Source: Sungkyunkwania multivorans
GTDB taxonomy: Bacteria; Bacteroidota; Bacteroidia; Flavobacteriales; Flavobacteriaceae
Direction of reading: 5' to 3'
Assembly (NCBI RefSeq): GCF_042675645.1
Contig: NZ_JBHTJH010000017.1
Location: 992,001 to 1,056,000 of the forward strand
DNA: 64,000 bases
Both the position numbers and the translations under genes were made by a program. A model generated the notes under the pieces. That model was not told where the DNA came from. It did not search any database and worked only from the letters and a program-made list of their open reading frames with translations. Below, piece after piece: positions 53,701 through 62,655 of the stretch (the stretch's first letter is position 1; each line of letters begins with the position of its first letter).

Positions 53701-56700
53701 CCGCAACCTATGCGCAATCCTATGATTTCAATTTCAATATACCGACCTCCAACTATATTTCGAAGACCACATACGAGGTGAGTCATTCTATAGCTGAAAA
53801 TAAGGTGTTCAAATCTTGGGTCAATTCAAGTCTCACTCAGAATGCGTTGCAAGGCGTCAACTATCACACTACCTATGAATATGATGCCTATAATAACCCT
53901 ACGCGAGTCAGCACAGACTATTTTGGGCATGGCAGCCGTGTCTCTGAAACGACGTATTTAAATAGCCTTGGAACTGAGTATTATATAGGTCGTCCTGAGC
54001 GTCAGACCGAGACCATGACTATTGGAGGAGATTCCTTCAGCTCCGAACAACAATTCATCTATGCGGGATATGACCTAGTAGAGCGGAAATTCAGGGGCAA
54101 TGGAACACCTTTCGATACAGAACGCTACGAGTATGATAGTTTTGGGAATATAATCAAAAGGACGCTGATTCCTGATGGAGAATCTCCTAGAATAACAAGT
54201 TTTGCATATGACCTTTCTGGTCGGTTTCTAACGAAGACGATCGATGTGGAGGGGTTGAACACCACCTTTGAGTACAATACCAATGAAGGCACGCTCCTAA
54301 AAGCTACGAATCCTTACGGGCAACAAACAGAATATACCTATGATCATTGGGAAAGGGTGATTGCGGTTACCGATTATCTCGGCAATGCGATTTCTACAAC
54401 CTATGAAGAATCATCCGACCATAGTTATACAGTAAGTAGAGCTGCAGATGATGGAAGTGAGGAGATTAGGATCTATGACCGTTTGAAGCGTCTTAGCGAG
54501 TCGAGGAACAAGAATGTCCTTGGGCAATGGTTGAACGTTAAATATATCTACGATAAGTTCGATAGAGTGTCCCAAGTAAGCGAGCCATATATGGGCGGTG
54601 CACCAACTCAGTGGAATTCGGTAGCATATGATTTCTACGGAAGACCTAAAAGACAGACGCTCTACACAGGCCGAGTCTTCGATATCAGTTACGATGGACT
54701 TACCACCACTGTCAATGATGGAACAAAGACGGTAAGTCGTACTGCCGATGCCATGGGAAACACGACCAAAGTGGAAGACCCTGGCGGAATCATCAATTAT
54801 AACTACTATGGAAATGGAAATTTGAAGAGCACGAATTATAACGATGTTGTCATCTCGATAGAACAGGATGGATGGGGCCGGCGTACCAAGATGATCGATC
54901 CTTCCGCGGGGATCTACGAATATGAGTACAATGGTTATGGAGAGCTTACCAAGGCGATTACACCCAATGGCACTACCCAATACGACTATTCGTCAATCGG
55001 TAGGCTTATACAAGAAAAAATAACTGGGGAACATACAGATATGACCATTCAGTATGCGTATCATCCTGTGAATAAGAATATCAGCAATATCCTGATGACC
55101 AGCAGGGATGGAAATAACAGCAGCTATGACTATACCTATGATGGACAACATCGATTGATCAGTTCCTCCGAGACCAATCCATATGCCGAATTTAAAAAGG
55201 AATTTACCTATGATAATTTTGATAGAATAGGAACGGAGCATTATCATGCCAAACTACTTTCTAATGGAAAGACCACTGATAAAAAAGTTGTTTATGGCTA
55301 TCAAAATGGAAGTCTTAAACAGCTGATGGACCATGGGACTGGCGACATCATCTGGAATCTTAAAGATATCAATGCGCGTGGACAAATTACCGATGTGGAT
55401 TATGGCTCCACCAATTCGCTGAATACATACGATGCTTTCGGATACCTCACAGAGCAAAAAGTAAAGGTAAAAGAGACCGACGAGGAATTGATGACGCTGG
55501 GGTATGAATTCGACGCACAACGAGGTCTCCTCAAAACTCGAAGCAATAGTTTGTTCTCTTGGTCCGAGACCTTTGAGTATGACAATTTGGACCGTCTTAT
55601 CTCCTTTAACGATAACGACAGCCCAAAGAGCCATGACTATGATGAGATGGGTCGAATTATCTCGAATAGCATTGTCGGGGACTACAACTATGCAGGCTCA
55701 TCATTTCAAATAGATAAGATAAGCCTCAACACCCTTGGAGATCTCCATTACCAAAACAACAGTGTACATCAGGTTTCCTACAATGCTTTTAAAAAACCTT
55801 TTGAAATTCAGCAAGTGGGTAAGGAGCGAATAGGATTCCAATACAATGCTTTTATGGGGCGATCGCATATGTTCTATGGGGGTATTGAAGAAGATATTTC
55901 CCAACGGACCAAACGTAAGCACTATTCCCACGATGGGAGTATGGAGATCAGCTATGATGCTTCGGAAGATAGGACCACCTTTGTCACTTATATTGGAGGG
56001 GATGCCTACAGTGCGCCAGCGATATGGCGTTCGGAGCAGGCTGAGACTTCGGCAGAGGATTATTATTATTTACACCGTGACCATATGAACAGCATACTGA
56101 TGATCACTAATACTGATGGTGGGGTCGAAGAAAAACGACACTTTGATGCTTGGGGCAATATCATTAAATTAGCGGACGGAGATGGTAACGCACTATCGAG
56201 CTTTGAAATTTTAGACAGGGGATATACGGGCCACGAACATTTACAAGGTGTGGGATTGATTCATATGAATGGGCGCTTATATGATCCCAACTTGCGACGT
56301 TTTCTATCGCCTGATAATTATATCCAAGACCCAACGAATACTCAAAACTTTAATCGATATGGATATGTACTCAATAATCCGTTAAAGTATTGGGATCCAA
56401 GTGGGGAGATGACAGAAGAAAACCCTGGCCTTTCCGATTCGCAACAGATTGGATTGGGGTCCGCGATAGCCTCTCTTTTTTCATCGATCAACTTTCGTTC
56501 TATAGGCCACGTCATTAATAAAACGTTTAACGCAGTTAAAAATGCTATTGGTAATGGTATTCGTGCCATTGGGCGGGGATTTAGACGCTTTTTTGGTATC
56601 GGTAGAAAAAAGAGAGACACCATCATATCCGTTGCCAACTCGCAATCCGTAAGTATGGATCCTTTGGCCAGGTCCAATCCCAATGTTCCCGAATCGCTGA

Positions 56701-57260
56701 GTGGGAGCGGGGATACGACTACAAGTTTTGATGTTGTGTTAGAACAATCCATTGGTTTTAGCAAAGGAGTTGCAAACTCTTTGGTGGATCTCTTTGGTTT
56801 TGGATGGGAAGAAGGTGCACAAAGCTGGGCACGTTTGATTTCAGGAAATGATGAGCTTACCCTCTTGCCTCGTTTTGAAGTAGAAAATGGCCAGCAGGCC
56901 GGTTACTGGGCGGGAGTGATCGCTTTTGCTTTGGCAGAGCCGTCGCCTGCGGGGGAAATCAATGCTGTTAGGAGAGGTGTTAAGGCAGGTAGGGCCCTTT
57001 GGAGGCTTACAAAAACAGGTGCCTCCCGAATTAAATACCATAAAACTTTTGGAACTTTATATAAAAGTAAATCAGATAATTTGTGGTGGGCAGTTGACCG
57101 AGCAGGGCATGGAGGCAGTAAGTTTAAAGTGTTTAAAGAAACAAATAAAGGATTGGAATGGTATAAAGATGCCGATGAATTTGGCGACTTTATAATAAAT
57201 AAACACAAAGGGCCTACAGGAACATTTATACCTTGGGGACAGCTAAAGACAGTAAAATGA
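50775..57260 (+). CDS. SpvB/RHS polymorphic toxin with C-terminal nuclease-like tip
   Basis: 2161 residues; an ATG at 50784 would give a cleaner signal peptide (MKNKITTIIALFLAISIYGQ). SpvB domain follows (VAVPPGINGVAPELSIHYNS ... GYGWNIAGLS), then FG-GAP calcium loops (DFNGDGLTDVV, DFDGDGKTDIL, DYNGDGKTDFI, DANGDGKTDIL) with a Cys-rich insert, then a TcdB-like middle and about 20 YD repeats. The RHS core ends YVLNNPLKYWDPSGE, with DPSG at 1874-1877, the likely self-cleavage site. The last 284 residues are variable-type: a basic amphipathic stretch, hydrophobic region, then an 85-residue tip with DRAGHGGSKFKVFKE (His at 2112) and FINKHKGPTGTFIPW-like motifs. This resembles small RNase-type toxin tips (Ntox21-like), not proven. 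The tip is AT-rich. Confidence 0.85.
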   Translation: MTDMKNKITTIIALFLAISIYGQQAKGLPQQDAGEDELNFRKVNILDKEEGTLVLEGETNTASSNSDSKFSRDADSGIGETMGVLSVSLTGAATYDVPVAVPPGINGVAPELSIHYNSQSGNGIAGYGWNIAGLSTITRIPSTKYHDNQADPVDFDTMDRFALDGQRLILKSGTYGGDGAEYQTENYSNLKIVSYGISSYGEDYGPAYFVVHYPDGSVAHYGSNDDSKSLTTYAITYWENPHKIRISYEYMIRYNSLYVKSVKYGSRGTEAPINAIYFTYDSPKDGFYKQNANGYVAGISLIREDFLRAIAVHSAEERFRFYELNYDKTHLKYVRLRNIIESSGRGGLKHSPIFFDYNDSQHGIEYSEVTTDLGLQNIEQRNAETVSLDLTGNGKMDFIVYPKERDKFWIFKDIQNGAYNYPSEITMDFETVFPATILNHHNKILIGQGLGIVQNGPDNTVNIKAYANGTTNPIYYQYTKTWNAPTYRYYSSPTSYVDRQKPFNYLSGDFNGDGLTDVVALGKPYTNRTCYYHGECDDADPCDNDTFVEPIECFNRLRNQNMESANRQENISEDYREQNETTVDEVIDIATSRTSDCYYTCYSTNVNFKGAYLIDLNRNLTNNYVRNIGFLQEHIGENDQVLTGDFDGDGKTDILHLTEMKKAYVYSLSSNNQMKLIWAEELDSSFDIFRPILLGDYNGDGKTDFIYPRRNNSREFMHHFSTGIGFTSFAFDKAFEYRTDFWNATNGTLSSFRLIPLDANGDGKTDILEYNTTTYNSSSNGEQVVNVYDNIGNRGEQSIHNVAFAHRGRATKIGKLKHYPIPIFLNSDKQNKNLDFATISNQWVTSFSFNMDHREDVLIRSITNNGVTQTIDYRNIDPDSLNEDYAAVYSSAYEETYPNIDLRIAPGTKVVATLKRIAGNTPTLKQHFAYHGGVFNLEGRGFLGFKSIAQSNWHTGNSDRIFVTSKYDPHLRGAMTATYAQSYDFNFNIPTSNYISKTTYEVSHSIAENKVFKSWVNSSLTQNALQGVNYHTTYEYDAYNNPTRVSTDYFGHGSRVSETTYLNSLGTEYYIGRPERQTETMTIGGDSFSSEQQFIYAGYDLVERKFRGNGTPFDTERYEYDSFGNIIKRTLIPDGESPRITSFAYDLSGRFLTKTIDVEGLNTTFEYNTNEGTLLKATNPYGQQTEYTYDHWERVIAVTDYLGNAISTTYEESSDHSYTVSRAADDGSEEIRIYDRLKRLSESRNKNVLGQWLNVKYIYDKFDRVSQVSEPYMGGAPTQWNSVAYDFYGRPKRQTLYTGRVFDISYDGLTTTVNDGTKTVSRTADAMGNTTKVEDPGGIINYNYYGNGNLKSTNYNDVVISIEQDGWGRRTKMIDPSAGIYEYEYNGYGELTKAITPNGTTQYDYSSIGRLIQEKITGEHTDMTIQYAYHPVNKNISNILMTSRDGNNSSYDYTYDGQHRLISSSETNPYAEFKKEFTYDNFDRIGTEHYHAKLLSNGKTTDKKVVYGYQNGSLKQLMDHGTGDIIWNLKDINARGQITDVDYGSTNSLNTYDAFGYLTEQKVKVKETDEELMTLGYEFDAQRGLLKTRSNSLFSWSETFEYDNLDRLISFNDNDSPKSHDYDEMGRIISNSIVGDYNYAGSSFQIDKISLNTLGDLHYQNNSVHQVSYNAFKKPFEIQQVGKERIGFQYNAFMGRSHMFYGGIEEDISQRTKRKHYSHDGSMEISYDASEDRTTFVTYIGGDAYSAPAIWRSEQAETSAEDYYYLHRDHMNSILMITNTDGGVEEKRHFDAWGNIIKLADGDGNALSSFEILDRGYTGHEHLQGVGLIHMNGRLYDPNLRRFLSPDNYIQDPTNTQNFNRYGYVLNNPLKYWDPSGEMTEENPGLSDSQQIGLGSAIASLFSSINFRSIGHVINKTFNAVKNAIGNGIRAIGRGFRRFFGIGRKKRDTIISVANSQSVSMDPLARSNPNVPESLSGSGDTTTSFDVVLEQSIGFSKGVANSLVDLFGFGWEEGAQSWARLISGNDELTLLPRFEVENGQQAGYWAGVIAFALAEPSPAGEINAVRRGVKAGRALWRLTKTGASRIKYHKTFGTLYKSKSDNLWWAVDRAGHGGSKFKVFKETNKGLEWYKDADEFGDFIINKHKGPTGTFIPWGQLKTVK

Positions 57261-57844
57261 AACTATTAGAAAAAACAGAATTTAATGCTTATAGTTGGCT
57301 GAACTTTGAAAGTTTACCAGATAGTCATGGATATAAATTTGAGCTTTATCCAAAATCAGAATTAAATATTGACGGATTTGTCATTTTATTTTATTCTATT
57401 TTCGAAAAGTTTATCGATGAATTACAAATAGGACAATTTGGTAGAAATAATAAATGGGGTGATTTCTGTATTGATACCTGGGACTTACATAATGATAGAT
57501 GTGATTATTCTCTAGAAGGTAAGAGTAAATCAACTTCTACCTACTTAAATATGCTTACTGCGAATGAAATAGAACCAGAGTATACTGGTTTTTGTAAATC
57601 ATTAAATTGGAATAGGTTTTTACCAATAATTCTTGATTGTATATTTAATCATATCGCTCCTTACAGTATTATGATATATGCCCCTAATTGCCAATTGGTA
57701 TTTTATTTTCATCATACAGGGAGCATTGGGGTTTATTACAGCGATTTGAATGACGGGGTGATGCATGTTATTGATAAAGCAAAAATTGAAGATTTAGAGA
57801 TTAAAAATATAAATGATGAAAGGGTGCTTGCTGCACTTAAATAA
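57257..57844 (+). CDS. Candidate immunity protein for the RHS toxin
   Basis: 195 residues from ATG at 57257, which overlaps the toxin stop (ATGA), so the two are translationally coupled. A start at 57233 is possible but would run further into the toxin gene. It is AT-rich, cytoplasmic, without signal peptide. No family recognised; features are an acidic, aromatic-rich composition (WLNFESLPDSHGYKFELYP, WGDFCIDTWDLHNDRCDY) and beta segments near the end (LVFYFHHTGSIGVYYSD). Position, coupling and codon use match a polymorphic-toxin immunity gene. Confidence 0.7.
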   Translation: MKLLEKTEFNAYSWLNFESLPDSHGYKFELYPKSELNIDGFVILFYSIFEKFIDELQIGQFGRNNKWGDFCIDTWDLHNDRCDYSLEGKSKSTSTYLNMLTANEIEPEYTGFCKSLNWNRFLPIILDCIFNHIAPYSIMIYAPNCQLVFYFHHTGSIGVYYSDLNDGVMHVIDKAKIEDLEIKNINDERVLAALK

Positions 57845-57850
57845 AGTAAA

Positions 57851-57888
57851 GCCTCGCTACCGCACGATTTCATCGTGTGGTAAAGTGC
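57851..57888. repeat. CGCTACCGCACGATT repeat, copy 1
   Basis: CGCTACCGCACGATT (57855-57869) followed by TCATCGTGTGGT forms a hairpin ACCGCACGA/TCGTGTGGT with one G-U. The 15 bases recur at 58609-58623. No gene lies in 57845-58090. Confidence 0.65.
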
Positions 57889-58090
57889 CAAATGTCCAAG
57901 CTCCCACAAGCAGGTTTTCAACTTCGTAGGGGAAGAAATGAAGCGACTTTCTCGTAGCAGCGGTAATTACCATATTTAGTTAAGCCATCAAAGATAAAGT
58001 TTCTGAGGTCCTTTCTTTAAGAGCGTCAACCTTCAATTAACAGTCAAGAAAATAAGAATCATAACCAACACCACATAACCAAATAACCAC

Positions 58091-58564
58091 ATGAAAAAAG
58101 TACTCATTTTAATAACTGGAATATTATTTCTCAATAACTCATTCGGTCAAGAAATTGAGTTAAAGCTAAGTCTGTTAGGGTATAATTTCTCCCAAAACGG
58201 ACAAAGATTGAATTGGAAAGAATTGGCGACCGTAACCGAATCGCATGTAGAAGCTAATATGTTGATAAAGAAAGCCAAGTCGCACAATACGATTTCAAGT
58301 GTGTTAAGTTTAATTGGGGGTGGACTTATTGGAATCCCCATTGGTCAATCGATAACGGACCAAGAGCCCAATTGGATTTTGGCCTATATTGGAGGAGGAG
58401 TAGCGGTGATTAGTGTTCCTTTTACCTTCAGTGCATTTAACAAAGTCAATAAGGGAATTGACAAGTATAACCTTTCCTTGAGATCAACATCGAAGTCTGT
58501 GATGAAACCTGAATTTAGCATTATTGCTGATAGAAATGGTTTAGGAATTTCTATCAATTTTTAA
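58091..58564 (+). CDS. Membrane or secreted protein, unknown function
   Basis: 157 residues. Signal peptide MKKVLILITGILFLNNSFGQ. The mature part has a region of charged residues, then a Gly-rich hydrophobic pair (VLSLIGGGLIGIPIGQSI and AYIGGGVAVISVPFTFSAF, about 76-120) resembling two glycine-zipper helices. It ends in a strand-like FSIIADRNGLGISINF. Such proteins are frequent in Bacteroidota; none of the known functions can be assigned. It is flanked on both sides by copies of the CGCTACCGCACGATT repeat. Confidence 0.65.
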   Translation: MKKVLILITGILFLNNSFGQEIELKLSLLGYNFSQNGQRLNWKELATVTESHVEANMLIKKAKSHNTISSVLSLIGGGLIGIPIGQSITDQEPNWILAYIGGGVAVISVPFTFSAFNKVNKGIDKYNLSLRSTSKSVMKPEFSIIADRNGLGISINF

Positions 58565-58608
58565 GCCTCGATCTGCAAAGAGTCACTCTTCGCAGCAGTT
58601 CAATACAC

Positions 58609-58636
58609 CGCTACCGCACGATTGAATCCTGTGGCA
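58609..58636. repeat. CGCTACCGCACGATT repeat, copy 2
   Basis: CGCTACCGCACGATT (58609-58623) and then GAATCCTGTGGCAGC. With copy 1 at 57855 it brackets the gene at 58091. The rest of 58565-58828 shows no gene. Confidence 0.65.
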
Positions 58637-58828
58637 GCATGGGTGCCTATAAGCGGTGAATGTAAATTTCCAAGCGAATCCTCCCGACCAGAATTTCAAT
58701 CTTGGCGGATTCTCAAAGCACTGAATAGCGATGCCGATTCAAAATATAATTCACTAAATTAACACCAGTTGCTGGTTGACAATTATATAGAAAACAATAA
58801 AAACCAACATCAAATAACAAATAACCAC

Positions 58829-59410
58829 ATGAAAAAAACACTACTGGCCATAGCATTTCTGAGCGCCGTTTCGGGATTTTCGCAAGACGATTCCAAAAGT
58901 GCGAAAGACCAATTTGTAAAGAACAGAACGATCGATATCTCAGTGGGTTATGGATTAAGCTTTTACGACGACGATGTTGACATTTATGGAGAAGGCCTCT
59001 ATCTCCAAGGGGAATATGTCCTTCCCTTGTCTAGGTGGATCGACCTAAGGCCGTACGCTGGCTTTGTCTTTACAAAGACAGACGATGATGGCCGACCATC
59101 TGGGACTGGTTTCCAATCAAACACGAATGCCTTCCTATTGGGCGGCAAGGCGCGACTTAGAGCACCGATTCCATTCGTGGCACCGTATATCGAGTTGGGT
59201 ATTGGAGCGTCCATCAGGTCCTTTGAGACCGTCACGCCAGCGACTAATATCGATAAGAGCGGACTGCTCTATCATATACCATTTTCAATAGGTCTCGAGC
59301 TGGGCCGTAAGCATAATTTCGACCTTGCTTTCACCTACTATTATCATAGACAAGCGGAACAGGTTGCAGGGGCATTTGCTTTCGGAATTTCAATTCCGTT
59401 GAAGGATTGA
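58829..59410 (+). CDS. Outer-membrane beta-barrel protein
   Basis: 193 residues from the ATG at 58829; an in-frame TTG at 58769 would add 20 polar residues before a perfect signal peptide and is rejected. Signal peptide MKKTLLAIAFLSAVSGFSQ. The mature part alternates amphipathic strands (DISVGYGLSFY, LYLQGEYVLPL, LRPYAGFVFTK, NAFLLGGKARLR, PYIELGIGASI, IPFSIGLELG, FDLAFTYYYH) and ends AGAFAFGISIPLKD, an eight-stranded OmpA/OmpX-like barrel. Function unknown. Confidence 0.8.
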   Translation: MKKTLLAIAFLSAVSGFSQDDSKSAKDQFVKNRTIDISVGYGLSFYDDDVDIYGEGLYLQGEYVLPLSRWIDLRPYAGFVFTKTDDDGRPSGTGFQSNTNAFLLGGKARLRAPIPFVAPYIELGIGASIRSFETVTPATNIDKSGLLYHIPFSIGLELGRKHNFDLAFTYYYHRQAEQVAGAFAFGISIPLKD

Positions 59411-59489
59411 TGGTTGATGGAGCAGGATACTTCAATGTCAAAACACCACTCCATTCGCGCAAATCTAAATCGGAGAACTTGAAATAAGC

Positions 59490-59527
59490 AACCATAAACC
59501 ATAAACCATAAACCATAAACTATAAAC
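59490..59527. repeat. Heptamer tandem repeat (AACCATA)
   Basis: Four perfect AACCATA units at 59490-59517 and one variant AACTATA, just downstream of the rodA stop. Slippage-prone, non-coding. Confidence 0.9.
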
Positions 59528-59534
59528 GATCACA

Positions 59535-60821
59535 CTACATCCACTCATTTACCCTATTGGCATCGAGCTTCAAAAAGATAAAGAGTAAGGTGGTAAAACC
59601 GAGAAGGCTAGACCCGCCATAGCTAAAGAATGGCAAAGGAATACCAATGGTAGGCAGCAAACCGATCACCATCCCAACATTGATCACAAAATGAAAGAAA
59701 AGGATGGACGCCACCCCATAGCCGTAAATACGACTAAATTTAGATTTTTGACGTTCCGCTAAATGAAGGATCCGTAAGATCAGAAGCATAAAGAGCAGAA
59801 CGACACCCGCTGCCCCCACAAAGCCCCATTCTTCGCCCACCGTGCTAAAGATATAGTCGGTATGCTGCTCAGGGACAAACCCCCCTTTTGTCTGGGTACC
59901 CTCTAACCAGCCCTTACCCGAAAAACCACCCGAACCGATAGCAATTTGCGACTGATTAGTGTTGTATCCAATGCTTTTGGTATCTACACTTTTTCCCAAG
60001 ACAATATTGAAACGGTCCCTATGTCGCTGTTCGAAGACATTGTTAAAGATATAGTTCACCGAGTAGGAAAACGCCACGGCGATAAGGATAGTACCTAAGT
60101 AGGGCCAGAGCGAAGTCCGTTTGTTCTTTCGCTTTTTAAAGATAAATGTAAGAATGAGAAGACCAGTCACAGCGACGGAAACATAGACAGGAGTAAAGAG
60201 CAAGGTGGTGATAAAAAGGCTAACCGCGATAAACCCAACGGCGATATACACTCCCGAAAGTCCCTCGCGATGCAATACAAAGAAAAAAGAGGCAAAGACC
60301 AAAGCACTACCAGGATCCGGTTGTGGTATGATGAAGAGCGCAGGTAACACAACGATCAAAAACGCTCTCAGCTGGTGACTCAACTGTTTGATGTTCACCT
60401 GTAAGTCGGTGAGATATTTCGCCAAGGCCAAGGCCGTCGCCGCCTTGGCAAATTCAGAAGGTTGCAAGGTAAAAGAGCCGATGCTATACCAAGACGTGGC
60501 CCCATTGATATTTTTTCCAAAGACGAACAGGCCCAATAGCGACACCAACGAAATTAGATAGATGATACTGGCAAAGCGTTCATAGAATTTGGCCTCTAGT
60601 GATACGATGAAGACCACCAGCACCAAACTCGCTCCTATAAAGAAGAGTTGTTTGCCATACGCATGGTTGAGGTCCAGAAAACTGGTAGTTTCATCCGGTA
60701 AAGAGGCCGAATAAATGTTCATCCACCCTATTCCTACCAAGGCGAGGTAAAGCAGAGTAGAAAACCAGTCTATATTAAGGGCTGCTCTGTTGCTATTCAT
60801 TGATCTCAAAAGGTTCTCCAC
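59535..60821 (-). CDS. rodA: Rod shape protein RodA (SEDS glycosyltransferase)
   Basis: 428 residues, ten or so membrane helices. It polymerises lipid II glycan strands in the elongasome together with PBP2. SEDS marks include FTLQPSEFAKAATALALAKYL, IPQPDPGSALVFASFFFV, SVGEEWGFVGAAGVVLLF and TIGIPLPFFSYGGSSLL. It starts 29 bases inside mrdA, so it is coupled to its partner. Confidence 0.96.
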   Translation of the reverse strand: MENLLRSMNSNRAALNIDWFSTLLYLALVGIGWMNIYSASLPDETTSFLDLNHAYGKQLFFIGASLVLVVFIVSLEAKFYERFASIIYLISLVSLLGLFVFGKNINGATSWYSIGSFTLQPSEFAKAATALALAKYLTDLQVNIKQLSHQLRAFLIVVLPALFIIPQPDPGSALVFASFFFVLHREGLSGVYIAVGFIAVSLFITTLLFTPVYVSVAVTGLLILTFIFKKRKNKRTSLWPYLGTILIAVAFSYSVNYIFNNVFEQRHRDRFNIVLGKSVDTKSIGYNTNQSQIAIGSGGFSGKGWLEGTQTKGGFVPEQHTDYIFSTVGEEWGFVGAAGVVLLFMLLILRILHLAERQKSKFSRIYGYGVASILFFHFVINVGMVIGLLPTIGIPLPFFSYGGSSLLGFTTLLFIFLKLDANRVNEWM

Positions 60822-62655
60822 TCAATGGCTTAGCATATTCTTCTTGAAGACTTCCAAGAAGCATACGCTCTTCTAACCAACCCCTACTCACCTCACCGGT
60901 GAGGTGCTTCTCGATCATAAGGCTGGCGATCGGCGCCGCCCATCTGCTGCCCCAATATCCATTTTCTATGAATACTGCAATAGCGATCTTTGGGTTTTCT
61001 TTGGGGGCAAAAGCTACGAATATAGAGTGGTCTGTAAGTTGGGTCTTTTCTCCATTAATGGTCGTAAAATTCTCTGCAGTTCCAGTTTTTCCGCAAACTT
61101 CGATACCTGGGATTCTTGCGATTTTGGCCGTTCCCTTTTCTACCACATCATGCATCCCTTGAATTACTGGTGTAAAATTCTCAGGCGAAATAGTGGTCAC
61201 ATTTTTTGTGGTAAATTTCGGGTCGATCGTCTGTCCTTCCACATCTTTGATAACGTGCGGAGTGTAATAATAACCTCGGTTGGCGATGGCAGCGGTCATA
61301 TTTGCTAACTGGATGGGTGTTGCCAATACCTCTCCCTGGCCGATGGCATTGGATACGGTGGTCACTGCTCTCCATCCTCTTTCACCATACCATTTGTTGT
61401 AAAATGCTTCCCCCGGAACGTGTCCCTTGCTGCCGACGGGTAGATCATTCCCTAAAAATTTTCCCAGTCCAAAGCTGTTGACATGCCGCTTCCAATTTTC
61501 AAGGCCTTTTTTATGGTCTTCGTCCTTATCAATAATGCGACGGTACACATTGGCGAAATAAGTGTTGCACGATTCGTATACCGCCCGGTTCATATTATTT
61601 CGTGTACCGGATGGACAGTGGCAACCCATCCATTGGCCTTTTGCAAAATAATGTCCGTGAAAACAGGTGATCTTATCATTCGTGCCGATCACACCTTCCT
61701 CAAGGGCGATCAAAGCGTTGATGGTCTTAAAGGGGGATCCAGGGGCATACTGGGCCTTTAACCCGCGGTCGAAAAGCGGAATATTGATAGAATCGTTATA
61801 AAGCTTGGTAAAGTTCTTTGAACGTACCCGGCCGACCAATATGGCAGGATCGTAGCTGGGAGCTGTCACCAGCGATAAGATCTCTCCCGTGGAAGGCTCT
61901 ATCGCAACGATGCCGCCACGTTTATTTTTCATCAACATCTCACCATATTCCTGAAGTTCGATATCCAACGTAATACGGATATCCTTTCCAGAAACTGGGA
62001 GCGTATCAAATCGCCCTTCTTTATAAGGGCCAATGATCCTATTGTGTTTGTCCTTTTGAAGACGTTTTACACCTTTCTTTCCTCTTAAGATATCCTCATA
62101 GGCCTTTTCAACGCCTTGTCTTCCGATGAGCTCTCCTTGTTGGTAGTAAGTGTACTTTTTGAGGTCACCCTCGTTCACCTCACTGATATATCCCAGGACA
62201 TTCGAGGCTACCTCGGTCTGGTAATCTCTTAATTGTCTTTTCTGAATATAAAATCCATCAAACTTCCGCATCTTCTCCTGAAGGGAAGCATAATCTTCTT
62301 TGGAAAGTTGCGCCAAAAAGACCGAAGGGATCCATGGCGAATAGGTGCGTGCCTTTTTGTAGCGTTTTATAAAGTCCTTCTTATTTATCTTCAGCAAGCG
62401 ACAAAACTCCGTGGTGTCGAGCGGTTTTACCTCTCTGGGAATGACCATGATATCATAGGCTGGTTGATTTGCTACCAACAACTTTCCATTGCGATCGTAG
62501 ATATACCCGCGTTTTGGATAATCATATAATTTTTTGATGGCATTGTTGTCCGATAGCTGCCTGGCAGAAGTGTCAAAAAGTTGCAGATAAGAGAGTCGAC
62601 CTATATAGATAAGCCCAATAAGTAATACGGTTACATAGAGTAGTAGTTTTCTCAT
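60793..62655 (-). CDS. mrdA: Penicillin-binding protein 2
   Basis: 620 residues. A single N-terminal anchor is followed by the PBP dimerisation domain and the transpeptidase domain. Active-site motifs: SPFK in the nucleophile box (APGSPFKT; usually STxK, the Ser being the nucleophile), SCN in YESCNTYFANV (SxN) and KTGT in EVCGKTGTAEN. It cross-links peptidoglycan in cell elongation. It overlaps mreD by 4 bases and rodA by 29. Confidence 0.96.
   Translation of the reverse strand: MRKLLLYVTVLLIGLIYIGRLSYLQLFDTSARQLSDNNAIKKLYDYPKRGYIYDRNGKLLVANQPAYDIMVIPREVKPLDTTEFCRLLKINKKDFIKRYKKARTYSPWIPSVFLAQLSKEDYASLQEKMRKFDGFYIQKRQLRDYQTEVASNVLGYISEVNEGDLKKYTYYQQGELIGRQGVEKAYEDILRGKKGVKRLQKDKHNRIIGPYKEGRFDTLPVSGKDIRITLDIELQEYGEMLMKNKRGGIVAIEPSTGEILSLVTAPSYDPAILVGRVRSKNFTKLYNDSINIPLFDRGLKAQYAPGSPFKTINALIALEEGVIGTNDKITCFHGHYFAKGQWMGCHCPSGTRNNMNRAVYESCNTYFANVYRRIIDKDEDHKKGLENWKRHVNSFGLGKFLGNDLPVGSKGHVPGEAFYNKWYGERGWRAVTTVSNAIGQGEVLATPIQLANMTAAIANRGYYYTPHVIKDVEGQTIDPKFTTKNVTTISPENFTPVIQGMHDVVEKGTAKIARIPGIEVCGKTGTAENFTTINGEKTQLTDHSIFVAFAPKENPKIAIAVFIENGYWGSRWAAPIASLMIEKHLTGEVSRGWLEERMLLGSLQEEYAKPLSGEPFEINE

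Noticed and set aside
42000..58800. Prophage or integrative element
   Set aside because: No integrase, phage structural gene, conjugation gene or att-site pair was seen; the region looks like an accessory patchwork.
58769..58828. TTG start of the barrel protein
   Set aside because: It would place 20 polar residues before a perfect signal peptide at 58829.
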